Shown in pieces: positions 24,945 through 34,513 of a DNA stretch of 64,000 nucleotides. The stretch spans positions 124,001 to 188,000 of the forward strand of contig CAZLBP010000002.1 in assembly GCA_964557855.1 (NCBI GenBank), given 5' to 3'. A program made the translations under genes and the position numbers. Source of the DNA: JAJRZL01 sp964557855 (GTDB lineage Bacteria; Zixibacteria; MSB-5A5; GN15; FEB-12). The notes under the pieces were generated by a model. The model did not search any database. It was not told where the DNA came from and worked only from the letters and a program-made list of their open reading frames with translations. How positions within the stretch are numbered: the stretch's first letter is position 1; the number at the start of each line of letters is the position of its first letter.

Positions 24945-25723
24945 GAGGCCGGCTCCTCCTCTCGCGACCATTGCGAAATCCTACCCATAGTCAGGGCGAT
25001 CTCCTTCCGATGGCAATCATCACAGACATCAAAGTACTCCCGGGGAATATTGCGTGTTTTGTTCAAGCTGTCCGCGAATTCATGGGTGAGCGTCGGCTTA
25101 CCGCATTTCGAGCAGGTGATCAGTTCGAACTTCTTGCCCCAGATAGTTCTCCTGGCGCCTTCTTCAGTGTACTTGATGAAGTTAGTCGGGCAGCATTGGG
25201 CGCAGGCCAGACAGCCGATACAGTCCGGCGGCGGTTCATCGAGCGGCGGTGCCACTTTCTTACCGTGACCACGGCCTACGGTCGATATGGCAGCGAACCC
25301 CATATGATCACAGATACGAGTACAAAGGGCGCACAGTATGCAGTCGTCCCCCTCCGGTACTTCCTGGTAGCTGGTTTTAGTAACATCGAACTCGGCAGCC
25401 ATTTTCTGAATCTCCGGCGTATTCGGATGCCGCGCCAGTTGCAGGTCCAACAGCGTCTTGCGGATATCCATAACCGGCTCGCTGTGCGTGTTGACGATCA
25501 ATCCATCGGCGACGGGGTAGAGGCACGAGGTCACATAGTTCTTCCAGCCTTTCCATTCCTCCCTGGTGATCTCCACTGTGCACAGGCGACAGGCCCCGAA
25601 CGGCTCGACCGCCTCGTGATGGCAGATAGACGGAACGTCGATCCCTTCCCGCCTGATCACCGCCAGGAGCATTTCACCTTCCCTGGCTTGAACGACTCGA
25701 CCATTTATAGTCAAATGAACCAT
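24941..25723 (-). CDS. 2Fe-2S/4Fe-4S subunit of an NAD(H)-linked diaphorase (NuoG N-term/HoxU/HydB-like)
   Basis: The 260-residue protein has an N-terminal plant-type [2Fe-2S] domain (SICHHEAVEPFGACRLCTVE). The His-Cys-type segment that often follows in NuoG lacks its full set. Two [4Fe-4S] motifs come next (CILCALCTRICDHMGF, CIGCLACAQCCP), and a C-terminal CxxC…CxxC pair (CSKCGKPT…CDDCHRKE) may bind a further cluster or zinc. It is much shorter than NuoG and lacks the molybdopterin-like domain, so it fits soluble hydrogenase or formate-dehydrogenase diaphorases. It follows the NuoF-like gene by 9 bp. Confidence 0.88.
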   Translation of the reverse strand: MVHLTINGRVVQAREGEMLLAVIRREGIDVPSICHHEAVEPFGACRLCTVEITREEWKGWKNYVTSCLYPVADGLIVNTHSEPVMDIRKTLLDLQLARHPNTPEIQKMAAEFDVTKTSYQEVPEGDDCILCALCTRICDHMGFAAISTVGRGHGKKVAPPLDEPPPDCIGCLACAQCCPTNFIKYTEEGARRTIWGKKFELITCSKCGKPTLTHEFADSLNKTRNIPREYFDVCDDCHRKEIALTMGRISQWSREEEPAS

Positions 25724-25732
25724 CTATATCTC

Positions 25733-27589
25733 CTAAGAAACCTCGATTGCATGTCGCGTGCAAACCGCCATGCAGGCGCCGCATTTGTCGCACTTGTCCT
25801 GATCGATTACGTGAACCTCGTCCTTTTTGCCGGTAATCGCATTGACAGCACAAGCGCTGATACAAGCCATGCAGCCGTCACATTTCTCGTCGATCACGTC
25901 ATACCGGATCAGCGGCCGACAGACCTTCGCCGGACATTTCTTCTCCCGAATGTGAATCAGGTATTCATCGCGGAAGTACCGCACCGTACTGACAAACGGA
26001 TTCGGGCCGGACTTACCGAGACCGCACAGCGATGATTGAATAATGACGTCGGACAGCTTCTCCATTTTCACCAGGTCTTCTTCCGTTCCCAGACCATCAC
26101 TGATTTTCTGCACGAGAGCATGAAGCTGATACAGCCCCTCTCGACACGGCACACACTTGCCGCAGGATTCCTCGATCAGGAAGGAGAGGAAGTATTTTGC
26201 TACGTCGACGACGCAGGTATGGTCGTCCATTACGATCATACCACCGGAACCCATCATGGAATACGCCTCGGTGAGCGTGTCAAAATCTACCGGCAGATCC
26301 AGCTTATCCTCGGGCAGGCAGCCGCCCGAAGGACCGCCGGTCTGTACTGCCTTAAACGGCCGGTCCTGTTGTATGCCGCCCCCGATGCCGTAGATAATCT
26401 CGCGCAAGGTGGTGCCCATGGGAACTTCAATCAAACCGGTATTACGCACCTTGCCTACGAGAGAGAACGCCTTTGTACCTGAGCTCTTCGCCGTGCCGAT
26501 ATGTGCGAACCAGTCGCCGCCTTTGTCTATTATGACCGGCACATTGGCGTATGACTCGACATTGTTCAGCACCGTCGGCTTGTCGAACAGACCCTTCAAT
26601 ACGGACCTCACGTATTTCGCTCGAGGTTCGCCCACTTCACCCGCGACCGATTTCATCAGGGCCGATGATTCCCCGCAGACGAATGCCCCGCCGCCCCGGC
26701 TGATCTTGATCGTGAAGGAAAAGTCACTCCCCATGATGTTGTCGCCCAGCAGGCCGTAGTCCGCAGCCTGACTGATGGCGAGCTTGAGGTTCTCGACTGC
26801 CAGCGGGTATTCCTCGCGAACGTAAATGTATCCTTCATGAGCGCCGACCGCGTAGGCGCAAATAATCATACCCTCCAGCACCGAATGGGGATCGCCTTCC
26901 ATAATCGACCTGTCCATAAACGCACCCGGATCGCCCTCGTCACCGTTGCATATGACGTAGTGCGGCTGATCTTCGGCCTCGGCACACGTGGCCCACTTGC
27001 GACCGGCCGGAAAACCCGCACCGCCGCGACCGCGCAAGCCCGATGTTTTGACTTCCCCAATGACTTGCTCGGGAGACATCTCGAACAGGGTCTTCGCCAA
27101 CGCTTGATAGCCGCCCTTGGCTATGTAATCGTCGATACTATACTGGTCAATCTGACCCAGATTGCGCAACGCTATGCGTTGCTGGTGGGAATAGAAAGGG
27201 ATATCACGGTAATTCTCGATCTTGTGACCGTTGCCGGGATCAGCATAGAGAAGGTCGTCGACGATATTATCATGACGCACGGTCTTGTCAATAATGTCGG
27301 CAACGTGTTTGGTCTTGACCCTGGTATAGAACGTGCCCTTGGGCTCAATAACGACCAAAGGTCCCTGCTCACAAAATCCATGACACCCGGTTTCCTTCAG
27401 GGCACCAATCTTGAATCCCGTAATCCGCTTCTTCTTGAGCTGGCTCCGAAACTCCTCGACAATCTTCGCTGAGCCGTTCGCCAGACAGCCCGGTCCGCAG
27501 CAAACCATGATCTTCTTGGCGTAATTCTTGTCCCGGTCGGCCAGTTCCTTACTGAACTTCTTCAGTTGAGCGGGAGATTCAATGCGCAT
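25733..27589 (-). CDS. NuoF/HndC-like NAD(P)H-binding flavoprotein subunit
   Basis: The 618-residue protein has an N-terminal thioredoxin-like [2Fe-2S] domain (about 25-125; CCGPGC…CHGFC). The NuoF core (about 150-530) has the NADH/FMN motifs GRGGAGFPAGRKW and CGESSALMKSVAGEVGEPR, then the cluster site SCGKCVPCREG. Two more [4Fe-4S] motifs lie at the C-terminus (CDGCMACISAC, CDKCGACMAVC). This is the architecture of HndC/HydB diaphorase subunits that exchange electrons between NAD(P)H and ferredoxin, some of them by flavin-based bifurcation. It is encoded directly after the NuoE-like gene. No [FeFe]-hydrogenase catalytic subunit is nearby. Confidence 0.94.
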   Translation of the reverse strand: MRIESPAQLKKFSKELADRDKNYAKKIMVCCGPGCLANGSAKIVEEFRSQLKKKRITGFKIGALKETGCHGFCEQGPLVVIEPKGTFYTRVKTKHVADIIDKTVRHDNIVDDLLYADPGNGHKIENYRDIPFYSHQQRIALRNLGQIDQYSIDDYIAKGGYQALAKTLFEMSPEQVIGEVKTSGLRGRGGAGFPAGRKWATCAEAEDQPHYVICNGDEGDPGAFMDRSIMEGDPHSVLEGMIICAYAVGAHEGYIYVREEYPLAVENLKLAISQAADYGLLGDNIMGSDFSFTIKISRGGGAFVCGESSALMKSVAGEVGEPRAKYVRSVLKGLFDKPTVLNNVESYANVPVIIDKGGDWFAHIGTAKSSGTKAFSLVGKVRNTGLIEVPMGTTLREIIYGIGGGIQQDRPFKAVQTGGPSGGCLPEDKLDLPVDFDTLTEAYSMMGSGGMIVMDDHTCVVDVAKYFLSFLIEESCGKCVPCREGLYQLHALVQKISDGLGTEEDLVKMEKLSDVIIQSSLCGLGKSGPNPFVSTVRYFRDEYLIHIREKKCPAKVCRPLIRYDVIDEKCDGCMACISACAVNAITGKKDEVHVIDQDKCDKCGACMAVCTRHAIEVS

Positions 27590-27590
27590 C

Positions 27591-28046
27591 TCAACCTCCC
27601 CTCATCAGCTTTTTGGAATCGGTGATCTTCACCGAGCCATAGTACTTGTCGTTGACGATCGCCACCGGCGCCATGGCGCACGCGCCCACACAGTTGACGA
27701 CCTCTATGCTGAACTTCAGGTCCGGAGTAGTCTCACCGGCTTTGATATTCAACTTATGTTCCAGTTGCTCCAAAATCTGCTTGGCGCCGCGAATGTGACA
27801 GGTGGTACCCATGCAGATCCGAATCACTTTTTCACCTTTGGGCGTCAAACTGAAGGCATTATAGAATGTCGAAACGGAAAACACCTTGCTCAGCGGCACA
27901 TCCAGAGCCTCAGCCGCTTCCTTGAGCGCCTCACAGGGCAGATAATGGAATTCCTTCTGTATGTCCTGCAGTACGGCGATCAAAGACTGAGGGACTCTGG
28001 GGTAACGATCCAGTATTTCCGGCACTTTGGTCAGATCGTGGTTCAT
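27591..28046 (-). CDS. NuoE/HndA-like [2Fe-2S] subunit
   Basis: The 151-residue protein is the 24-kDa-type thioredoxin-fold subunit. It has an N-terminal helical region (LTKVPEILDRYPRVPQSLIA) and the [2Fe-2S] ligands CMGTTCHIRG and CVGACAMAP (about residues 88, 93, 128 and 132). It partners with NuoF and is encoded 1 bp before it. Its own start overlaps the end of the gamma-subunit gene by 4 nt, which ties the diaphorase to the 2-oxoacid oxidoreductase in one transcript. Confidence 0.94.
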   Translation of the reverse strand: MNHDLTKVPEILDRYPRVPQSLIAVLQDIQKEFHYLPCEALKEAAEALDVPLSKVFSVSTFYNAFSLTPKGEKVIRICMGTTCHIRGAKQILEQLEHKLNIKAGETTPDLKFSIEVVNCVGACAMAPVAIVNDKYYGSVKITDSKKLMRGG

Positions 28047-28608
28047 ACGGTTGCCTTGTTCCGCTTGCCGGCTTTGACCCCAAGTTCGAGGCCCTGATCC
28101 AGTACTTGCAGGTTCAATTCCAAAAGGTCCTTCTTCTTACCCATTTTCTCTTTGACCGTGGCTTTTAGTATATCAAAATCGACTATCTTCGAAGCTCCCA
28201 CGAACGCTCCCAAAACGGCGATATTCGCTGCCTTGGCGTTACCCGCTTTCATGGCCATCTCGTTGGCCGGAACGAGAATTTGGGTTAAATCGGTGCGGTC
28301 GCTGGTAACGTCGATCAGAGAACTGTTGACCAGGAACAGCCCGCCCGGTTTGACACGGGGACCGAATTTGTCGAAGGACGGGCGGTTGAAGACGCAGATA
28401 GCCCGGGGATTCGTGACAATCGGCGAACCGATCCGCGTATCGGAGACGACTACCGTACAGTACGCCGTGCCGCCGCGCATTTCCGGCCCATAGGAGGGAA
28501 TCCACGCCACTTGTTTACCCTCGGCGATACCCGTATAAGCCAGCAACTGTCCGGCCGTCATGATTCCCTGGCCGCCGAATCCCGCAAATGTTACTTCATA
28601 CTGTTCCA

Positions 28609-28609
<1 letters not shown>
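28043..28609 (-). CDS. 2-oxoacid:ferredoxin oxidoreductase, gamma subunit
   Basis: The start is chosen as GTG at 28609, seven bases after GGAGG; it shares one base with the beta-subunit stop codon. The 188-residue product contains VTFAGFGGQGIMTAGQLL and IPSYGPEMRGGTAYC, typical of the POR gamma family (KorC/VorC/PorC). The complex decarboxylates a 2-oxoacid to acyl-CoA and reduces ferredoxin, or runs in reverse. Gamma is a separate polypeptide here, so the enzyme is the four-subunit kind. Confidence 0.93.
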
Positions 28610-29373
<764 letters not shown>

Positions 29374-29380
29374 AGCAGCC

Positions 29381-30475
29381 TCACTTCTTCTTCGTGGCTC
29401 TGGGTGACTTCGGTGCCTTAACTAAGTCCAACACTTTTTCTTTGACTTCTTCCGGAGTCGGGACAATGCCCCCGGTGCGCCCAAAGAACTTCACCGGCTT
29501 GGACCCGAGAACGGATCGTTGCACGTCTTCGAGCATCTGTGCCGTGCTCATTTCGACGGTCAGCACGGCTTGTATATTCTTCCTGGACGCTTCTTTCCTA
29601 ATTGCCTTCTCGGGAAACGGAAAGAGACTTATCGGACGCAACAGACCCACCGAAACGCCCTCATCTTCAAGTTCATCGATCACGGTCTGACAAATACGAG
29701 CCATGGTGCCGTAGGATATGATCAGAATCTTGTTCTTGGGCGCCGCTTTGTAGAGCTCGTAGCGCACTTCCTCTTTTTTCATCTGCTCGTATTTTCTATC
29801 CAACTCCCAGCAGTTATTTTCAAGCTTTTGAGGATCGAGATACAGCGATTTGATTACAAGCGGTTCACGTCCCTTCGCGCCGGTCGCGGCCCAATCTTTC
29901 GGCGGTAACTCTGGCTCTTCGAACTTCTCCGGAAACTCAACCGGCTCCATCATCTGCCCGATCATCCCATCGCCGATAAGCATGACCGGATTACGGTACT
30001 TGTCCGCCAGGTGGAAGGCCAGCATCATGAGATCAACCGCTTCCTGCACGGTCGAGGGCGCCAGGACCAGAAGTCGGTAGTCACCGTGCCCACCACCCTT
30101 CACGGCTTGAAAGTAATCCGACTGGGCCGGCAGTATGCCTCCCAGGCCGGGACCGCCACGCATGATATTCACCAGTACCACCGGCAACTGAGCGCCTGCC
30201 ATATATGATAGAGCTTCCTGCATGAGTGAGATGCCCGGGCTGGATGAAGTACTGAAAACACGCAACCCCGTTGAGGCCGCTCCAAACAGCATATTCCCGA
30301 CGGCTACTTCGCTTTCACCCTGAACGAAAACGCGCCCGAGCTCCGGCATACGCTTCGACAAATACTCCGCGACTTCGGACTGAGGCGTGATAGGGTAGCA
30401 GAAGTAGCCCTGGACACCGGCTCGCACGGCCGCTTCGGCGATGGCCTCATTGCCTTTCATCAATACCTTAGCCAT
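29381..30475 (-). CDS. 2-oxoacid:ferredoxin oxidoreductase, alpha subunit (VorB/KorA type)
   Basis: The 364-residue protein begins with KVLMKGNEAIAEAAVRAG and has GYFCYPITPQSEVAEYL, FVQGESEVAVGNMLFGAAST and STSSSPGISLMQEALSY. These are the POR_N signature of alpha subunits that bind the 2-oxoacid, and PVVLVNIMRGGPGLGG is also conserved. In many genomes this subtype is named 3-methyl-2-oxobutanoate dehydrogenase VorB, but sequence alone does not separate the 2-oxoglutarate from the branched-chain form. It is preceded by the ferredoxin subunit gene with a 19-bp gap. Confidence 0.93.
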   Translation of the reverse strand: MAKVLMKGNEAIAEAAVRAGVQGYFCYPITPQSEVAEYLSKRMPELGRVFVQGESEVAVGNMLFGAASTGLRVFSTSSSPGISLMQEALSYMAGAQLPVVLVNIMRGGPGLGGILPAQSDYFQAVKGGGHGDYRLLVLAPSTVQEAVDLMMLAFHLADKYRNPVMLIGDGMIGQMMEPVEFPEKFEEPELPPKDWAATGAKGREPLVIKSLYLDPQKLENNCWELDRKYEQMKKEEVRYELYKAAPKNKILIISYGTMARICQTVIDELEDEGVSVGLLRPISLFPFPEKAIRKEASRKNIQAVLTVEMSTAQMLEDVQRSVLGSKPVKFFGRTGGIVPTPEEVKEKVLDLVKAPKSPRATKKK

Positions 30476-30494
30476 AAACTCCTTCTCACTCCGC

Positions 30495-30728
30495 TCAATA
30501 ATCGATCAACGCAAAGGTCGTCCCATGGGTCAGCACTTCAATCGCCACGTCCGGGCAACTTATGGCGCAGAGCTGACATCCGATGCAGCGAGACGGATCG
30601 TGTACTTGAGCATAGAAATAGCCTCGAACCGTTATATCCTTCGACATAGAGATGATCTTCTGCGGGCACGCCCTCACACACAATTCACAACCCTTACAGT
30701 GATTCTTGTCTATCCGAATACCGGGCAT
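30495..30728 (-). CDS. 2-oxoacid:ferredoxin oxidoreductase, delta (ferredoxin) subunit
   Basis: The 77-residue protein has two [4Fe-4S] motifs, CKGCELCVRACP and CIGCQLCAISCP, as in KorD/VorD/PorD subunits. It is the intrinsic electron acceptor of the four-subunit enzyme encoded next. Gene order delta-alpha-beta-gamma is the common one for the Kor/Vor type. Confidence 0.92.
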   Translation of the reverse strand: MPGIRIDKNHCKGCELCVRACPQKIISMSKDITVRGYFYAQVHDPSRCIGCQLCAISCPDVAIEVLTHGTTFALIDY

Positions 30729-30742
30729 TTTCTAATCCTTCA

Positions 30743-31483
30743 TCATTCCTTACGATTAACCGACGTCTTGCGGATCTCCCACGGCTTAAGCAGGTAACGG
30801 TCAAGCGGAAGAGCCGCCACTTCCGATTTTCCCAATTCCGCCCGAGTCAATTCTTCGATACCACCGGCGACAAAGACAATCGGAAGACCCGTATCATCGG
30901 ACAGCTCCCGTGCTAATTCCAGTCCGGCGGTTACGGTCTCGGATGTCGTTTCATCGAGCATGTGCGTGTTCGATATGATACCGGTAAATCGGAGTCGGGA
31001 GGCGCTCTCGATGCGTCTTATCACCTGTTGACAACTCGCCAGATCTTTGGTGGCCGGACGATTCGCGTTGAGGACCAGCAACATATCGTAGTCTTCCGGG
31101 CGGACCGCGTCCGTCAGTGAACTTAGCACTCGCGAACCGGCATCGTCGCCCCCGACGTCGAGAATCAGCCGTCCCTCGTACCCTTCTATTGCGGCTTTGA
31201 CGTGCGGCAAGATGATCGGCAGGTCAGCATAGTAGTGTCCGCCACGAGGCATAATAGACTCTATGCCGAGCTTCTCGAGCTGTCCGGCAGCTTCGCGAGA
31301 ACGGAAGTAGGGGTTGACAATATCCAGATCAGCTATGGCCACCCGTTCCTTGTGGCCGGCCAGGAATTGCGACAGGTTGACTGCTACCTCGGACTTGCCG
31401 CTGCCGTACCCGCCGACAATAATGATGATTCTCTTTGTCAGCGTGGGCTCTCTGAATTCACCTCTTGTCACTGTCATCAACAT
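30743..31483 (-). CDS. P-loop ATPase (MinD/CobQ-like) of the 2-oxoacid oxidoreductase operon
   Basis: The protein has up to 246 residues. A Walker A motif GGYGSGKSEVAVNLS is followed by a deviant-MinD-like DLDIVNPYFRSREA and by LILDVGGDDAGSRVL (Walker B). LVLNANRPAT and a TGIISNTHM guanine-specificity-like segment come next. It is a cytosolic ATP- or GTP-binding protein of unknown client. Similar ATPases often lie at the head of kor/vor operons, so a role in assembly or regulation of the Fe-S enzyme is plausible. The start at 31483 (ATG-TTG-ATG) has no clear ribosome site, and the protein could begin somewhat later. Confidence 0.8.
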   Translation of the reverse strand: MLMTVTRGEFREPTLTKRIIIIVGGYGSGKSEVAVNLSQFLAGHKERVAIADLDIVNPYFRSREAAGQLEKLGIESIMPRGGHYYADLPIILPHVKAAIEGYEGRLILDVGGDDAGSRVLSSLTDAVRPEDYDMLLVLNANRPATKDLASCQQVIRRIESASRLRFTGIISNTHMLDETTSETVTAGLELARELSDDTGLPIVFVAGGIEELTRAELGKSEVAALPLDRYLLKPWEIRKTSVNRKE

Positions 31484-31599
31484 CAGTAAGAAATGTCTGT
31501 CAAGGTCCTCATAATGTTTCGTAGCTCAACATATCTGCTTCCGACTCTTATACAATACTACATTGACCTAAAAAAACCATAGCATTTCCTTCTGATTAG

Positions 31600-31628
31600 A
31601 ATATCGTAAAGTGGGGTGCTCAAGTCAA
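31600..31628 (-). promoter_or_regulatory. Putative promoter of the leftward 2-oxoacid oxidoreductase operon
   Basis: Minus strand TTGACT (31628-31623), a 17-bp spacer and GATATT (31605-31600) lie about 115 bp upstream of the first gene. The -35 is 5/6 and the -10 only 4/6. It stands back-to-back with the plus-strand promoter at 31662. Confidence 0.4.
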
Positions 31629-31661
31629 GTCGATTGTGAAAAAAATAACTAGATTATCGGT

Positions 31662-31690
31662 TTGACAGCCCCGGTTACGGCAAGTATATT
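31662..31690 (+). promoter_or_regulatory. Sigma70 promoter of the lipoprotein gene
   Basis: TTGACA at 31662-31667, a 17-bp spacer and TATATT at 31685-31690 lie 33 bp before the first possible start codon of the lipoprotein gene. This is a strong match and fixes the transcription start near 31697. Confidence 0.65.
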
Positions 31691-31722
31691 GCAGTCCTGT
31701 TTAGGCTTAGCGGAATAACATA

Positions 31723-32565
31723 TTGCCAACAGGAGAGCGAATTATAGTAATCTTATCCAAAAAGCTCGTTGTTTGCCTGATCGTTCTGTATTTGCTGGGA
31801 ATCCTGGTGTCATGCGGGTCGAACGAAGAAGAATCCGTGGAGATGCCAAGTACAGAGGTGGATACTGAAACGAGTCTGCCGGAAATCAGATACCCGGACT
31901 GGAATGTATATAACTTCCACAAGATACAGATAGTATACCCAACTGAACATCCGTTCAAGCACAGTGTCCCGGAAATTGCCCGAGGTTTCGAATCTATTCT
32001 CACCAGATCCTGCCAGTTCCTGAAAATTCCGATCCCGGATGATACCCTACGTGTCTATCTTTACACTGGCCCGGGACAGGGCGAGCACTTGACCGGAGCC
32101 AAATACTCGTTTGCTACCGCGCACGCAATTCACTACTGGGTCCCGACGTACTACGGCGCCGCGCTCATGAAATACTTGCTGCCGCGCTGGCAGCCGGAAG
32201 GCACTCGGCATGAATTCCTTAGGCACGGCCTGATTGCGCTTCTGGATTTCTCCGGAGAAAACTACCACGAATCAACACTTAACTTACTCGAAAAGGAGCG
32301 CTTCGTGACGCTGGAGGAACTAATCGCCGATACGACCGTCAGCAGCGACCGGGAACGGTGGCAGTCGGCTGAGGTTGCTTCCTTCGTCGATTACCTGGTG
32401 GTTATCTATGGCATGGACAAATTCCGCCAACTCTATTCATCCCAGGAGTCGTTCAAGGAGGCCGCGGCCGAAATATACGATCTGACCTTACCCAAGATGG
32501 AAAAAGAGTGGATGCGCTTCGCCCGAGAAGCGGTCGCTCTGATCGATACCACTACCACACAATAA
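31723..32565 (+). CDS. Lipoprotein with a degenerate MA-clan peptidase-like domain
   Basis: The frame opens at a TTG (31723) and has a lipobox (YLLGILVSCGSN) giving a lipid-anchored protein of about 250 residues. The only good ribosome site (AGGAGAG, 31730-31736) lies inside this frame and points to a start near 31740, where no ATG, GTG or TTG exists, so the start codon is uncertain. The middle resembles Peptidase_MA-like proteins: a segment like WLxEGLA appears as HEFLRHGLIALLDF, followed by FVTLEELIADTTV and SFVDYLVVIYGMDKFRQLY. The usual HExxH is not seen, so it is probably not a protease. Function unknown. It is followed by the citrate-synthase-like gene after 30 bp. Confidence 0.65.
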   Translation: MPTGERIIVILSKKLVVCLIVLYLLGILVSCGSNEEESVEMPSTEVDTETSLPEIRYPDWNVYNFHKIQIVYPTEHPFKHSVPEIARGFESILTRSCQFLKIPIPDDTLRVYLYTGPGQGEHLTGAKYSFATAHAIHYWVPTYYGAALMKYLLPRWQPEGTRHEFLRHGLIALLDFSGENYHESTLNLLEKERFVTLEELIADTTVSSDRERWQSAEVASFVDYLVVIYGMDKFRQLYSSQESFKEAAAEIYDLTLPKMEKEWMRFAREAVALIDTTTTQ

Positions 32566-32595
32566 CAGCAGTCCATAGCCGGGGAGTAAAGCAGA

Positions 32596-33360
32596 ATGCC
32601 TGAAGAAAACTGGAAAACAAGCATTACAGATATAGGGCCGGGAAAAATCAACGTCCGGGGGTATCCCATTACGGATATAATGGAGAAACTCTCGTACGCC
32701 GAGACCGTGTACCTGATACTGAAAGGCGAGCTGCCGGGCAAAGCCGAAGCCGAACTGATGAACGCCATTCTCGTGTCATCGATTGACCACGGTGCTTCAC
32801 CACCTTCGGTACTGGGCACGCGGACGGTCGTATCCGGCGGTAACTCGCTCAATGCCGCCATCGCCGGCGGCGTGCTTGTTATCGGAGACACCCACGGCGG
32901 TGCAATCGAGCAATGCGCCAGACTCCTTCAAGAATGGGCCGGCAGGGGAGAGGATATCAATCAGGTAGCATCCGGACTGGTCAACTGGCTCAAAACGAAC
33001 AAGAAGCGCATGCCCGGTTACGGTCACCGAGTGCACAAGAAAGACCCCCGTACCGCCAAGATGTTCGAGATCGCCGAGCGCCACGGATACAGTGGCAGGC
33101 ATATCGAGCTGTGTCGCGCGCTGGAGGCTGCCCTGGCGGAGTCATTGGGCAAACAGCTCCCTATTAATGTAGACGGTGCAATTGCGGCGGTCATCTCCGA
33201 CATGGGTTTCGACTGGCGCCTCGGCAAAGGCTTCTTCATCATCTCCCGCGTTCCCGGCTTGCTGGCTCACGCCTACGAAGAGATGACACGCGAGCGCCCG
33301 ATGCGCAAGCTGGGCCCGCCGCCGTTTGACTACGACGGTCCGGGGGAGCGCGGGGTGTAG
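32596..33360 (+). CDS. Citrate-synthase-superfamily enzyme, citryl-CoA lyase-like
   Basis: The protein has only 254 residues, whereas citrate synthases have about 370-430; it matches the short citryl-CoA lyase/citrate lyase-like branch. Family motifs include a DHGASPPSVLGTRTV segment (first catalytic His region), IGDTHGGAIEQC and GYGHRVHKKDPRTAKM (second His), with NVDGAIAAVISDMGFDW and a C-terminal ERPMRKLGPPPFDY. It would cleave or form citryl-CoA or a related acyl-CoA aldol product. Adjacency to a 2-oxoacid:ferredoxin oxidoreductase operon is compatible with a reductive TCA segment, but the ligase partner is not in the window. Confidence 0.82.
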   Translation: MPEENWKTSITDIGPGKINVRGYPITDIMEKLSYAETVYLILKGELPGKAEAELMNAILVSSIDHGASPPSVLGTRTVVSGGNSLNAAIAGGVLVIGDTHGGAIEQCARLLQEWAGRGEDINQVASGLVNWLKTNKKRMPGYGHRVHKKDPRTAKMFEIAERHGYSGRHIELCRALEAALAESLGKQLPINVDGAIAAVISDMGFDWRLGKGFFIISRVPGLLAHAYEEMTRERPMRKLGPPPFDYDGPGERGV

Positions 33361-33388
33361 AGGCCCTGTCGGGCCGGTAGCACGTGAA

Positions 33389-34468
33389 ATGGATATTCTT
33401 TCATCTTTATTTGAATCCGTTCGCTCACTGGTCCCCACCGCAGTTGCCCTCGTCTGCATCATCCTCGTACTCTACCTCGTACAATACTTCCTGCTGAAAC
33501 GGCAGTCCGGACTCAAAGAGCACCAGTTCAAGCGGCAGTTGATCATGGTCATCGTGTCGCTCGTTGGAATCCTCATTATAATTCTGGTCCTGCCAATCAG
33601 TGATTCTCTGCGGGGACAACTGCTCAGTCTGTTTGGTATCCTCCTGACAGCTGTTATCGCACTATCCTCAACTACGTTCGTTGGCAACGCCATGGCCGGC
33701 CTGATGTTGCGCGCTGTGAGGAGCTTCCGCGGCGGCGACTTCATCAGCTGCGGCGAGCATTTCGGACGAGTCTCCGACCGCGGCTTGTTCCATGTCGAGA
33801 TTCAAACCGAACATCGCGACCTGACAACGATACCCAATCTGTACCTGGTGACCAACCCCGTCAAAGTGATCCGTTCGTCCGGGACGGTGGTCTGGGCCGA
33901 AGTATCGCTTGGGTACGACGTGGGACGCAAGACCGTGGAAGAACATCTATTAGAGGCGGCCAAAGAGGCCGGACTTGAAGACCCGTTCACGCACGTAATG
34001 GAACTGGGCGATTTTTCTGTCGTTTACCGGGTGGGCGGCCTCTTGACTGAAGTGAAGCAGCTCATCTCAAGTCGCTCCCGGCTTCGCGAAATGATGCTGG
34101 ACAAGCTGCACAAGGGAGGAGTGGAGATAGTTTCCCCGACGTTCATGAACACCCGCGCTTTCGCCGAGACAAGGGAATTCATACCCGAGTCAACTGTCCG
34201 CCTGGGTGAAACCGAGAAACCGGATGCCCGACCCTCGATTGAGAAAGTCGTTTTTGACAAAGCGGAGCAGGCCGAATCTCTCGAAAAGCTGCGCCAGATG
34301 TACAACGACCTGGGCGCGGAGATTGACAATCTCAAAGACCAAATGCAAAAGACTGAAGCGAACACTGTAAAAGATTCGCTTCAGTCTCAAATTCAATACT
34401 TAACCACCCGTCGCGAAGGACTGGCTGAACTTATCCGGCGCCGCGAAGAAGCAGAGAAGGAGGAATAG
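33389..34468 (+). CDS. MscS-family mechanosensitive channel
   Basis: The start is set at the ATG at 33389, beyond the stop of the previous gene; the longer frame would overlap it. The 359-residue product has two to three N-terminal helices (about 8-105). The pore helix region is FGILLTAVIALSSTTFVGNAMAGLMLRAV, and the MscS beta domain follows (GGDFISCGEHFGRV, TTIPNLYLVTNPVKVIRSSG). A C-terminal charged coiled coil (about 270-355) is unusual in length. It is an inner-membrane channel that protects against osmotic downshock or has a regulatory role. Confidence 0.88.
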   Translation: MDILSSLFESVRSLVPTAVALVCIILVLYLVQYFLLKRQSGLKEHQFKRQLIMVIVSLVGILIIILVLPISDSLRGQLLSLFGILLTAVIALSSTTFVGNAMAGLMLRAVRSFRGGDFISCGEHFGRVSDRGLFHVEIQTEHRDLTTIPNLYLVTNPVKVIRSSGTVVWAEVSLGYDVGRKTVEEHLLEAAKEAGLEDPFTHVMELGDFSVVYRVGGLLTEVKQLISSRSRLREMMLDKLHKGGVEIVSPTFMNTRAFAETREFIPESTVRLGETEKPDARPSIEKVVFDKAEQAESLEKLRQMYNDLGAEIDNLKDQMQKTEANTVKDSLQSQIQYLTTRREGLAELIRRREEAEKEE

Positions 34469-34513
34469 TCTTCCTGTCGTCTTTCTTGCGGTTCGATGGT
34501 TCGGTTGCGACGC

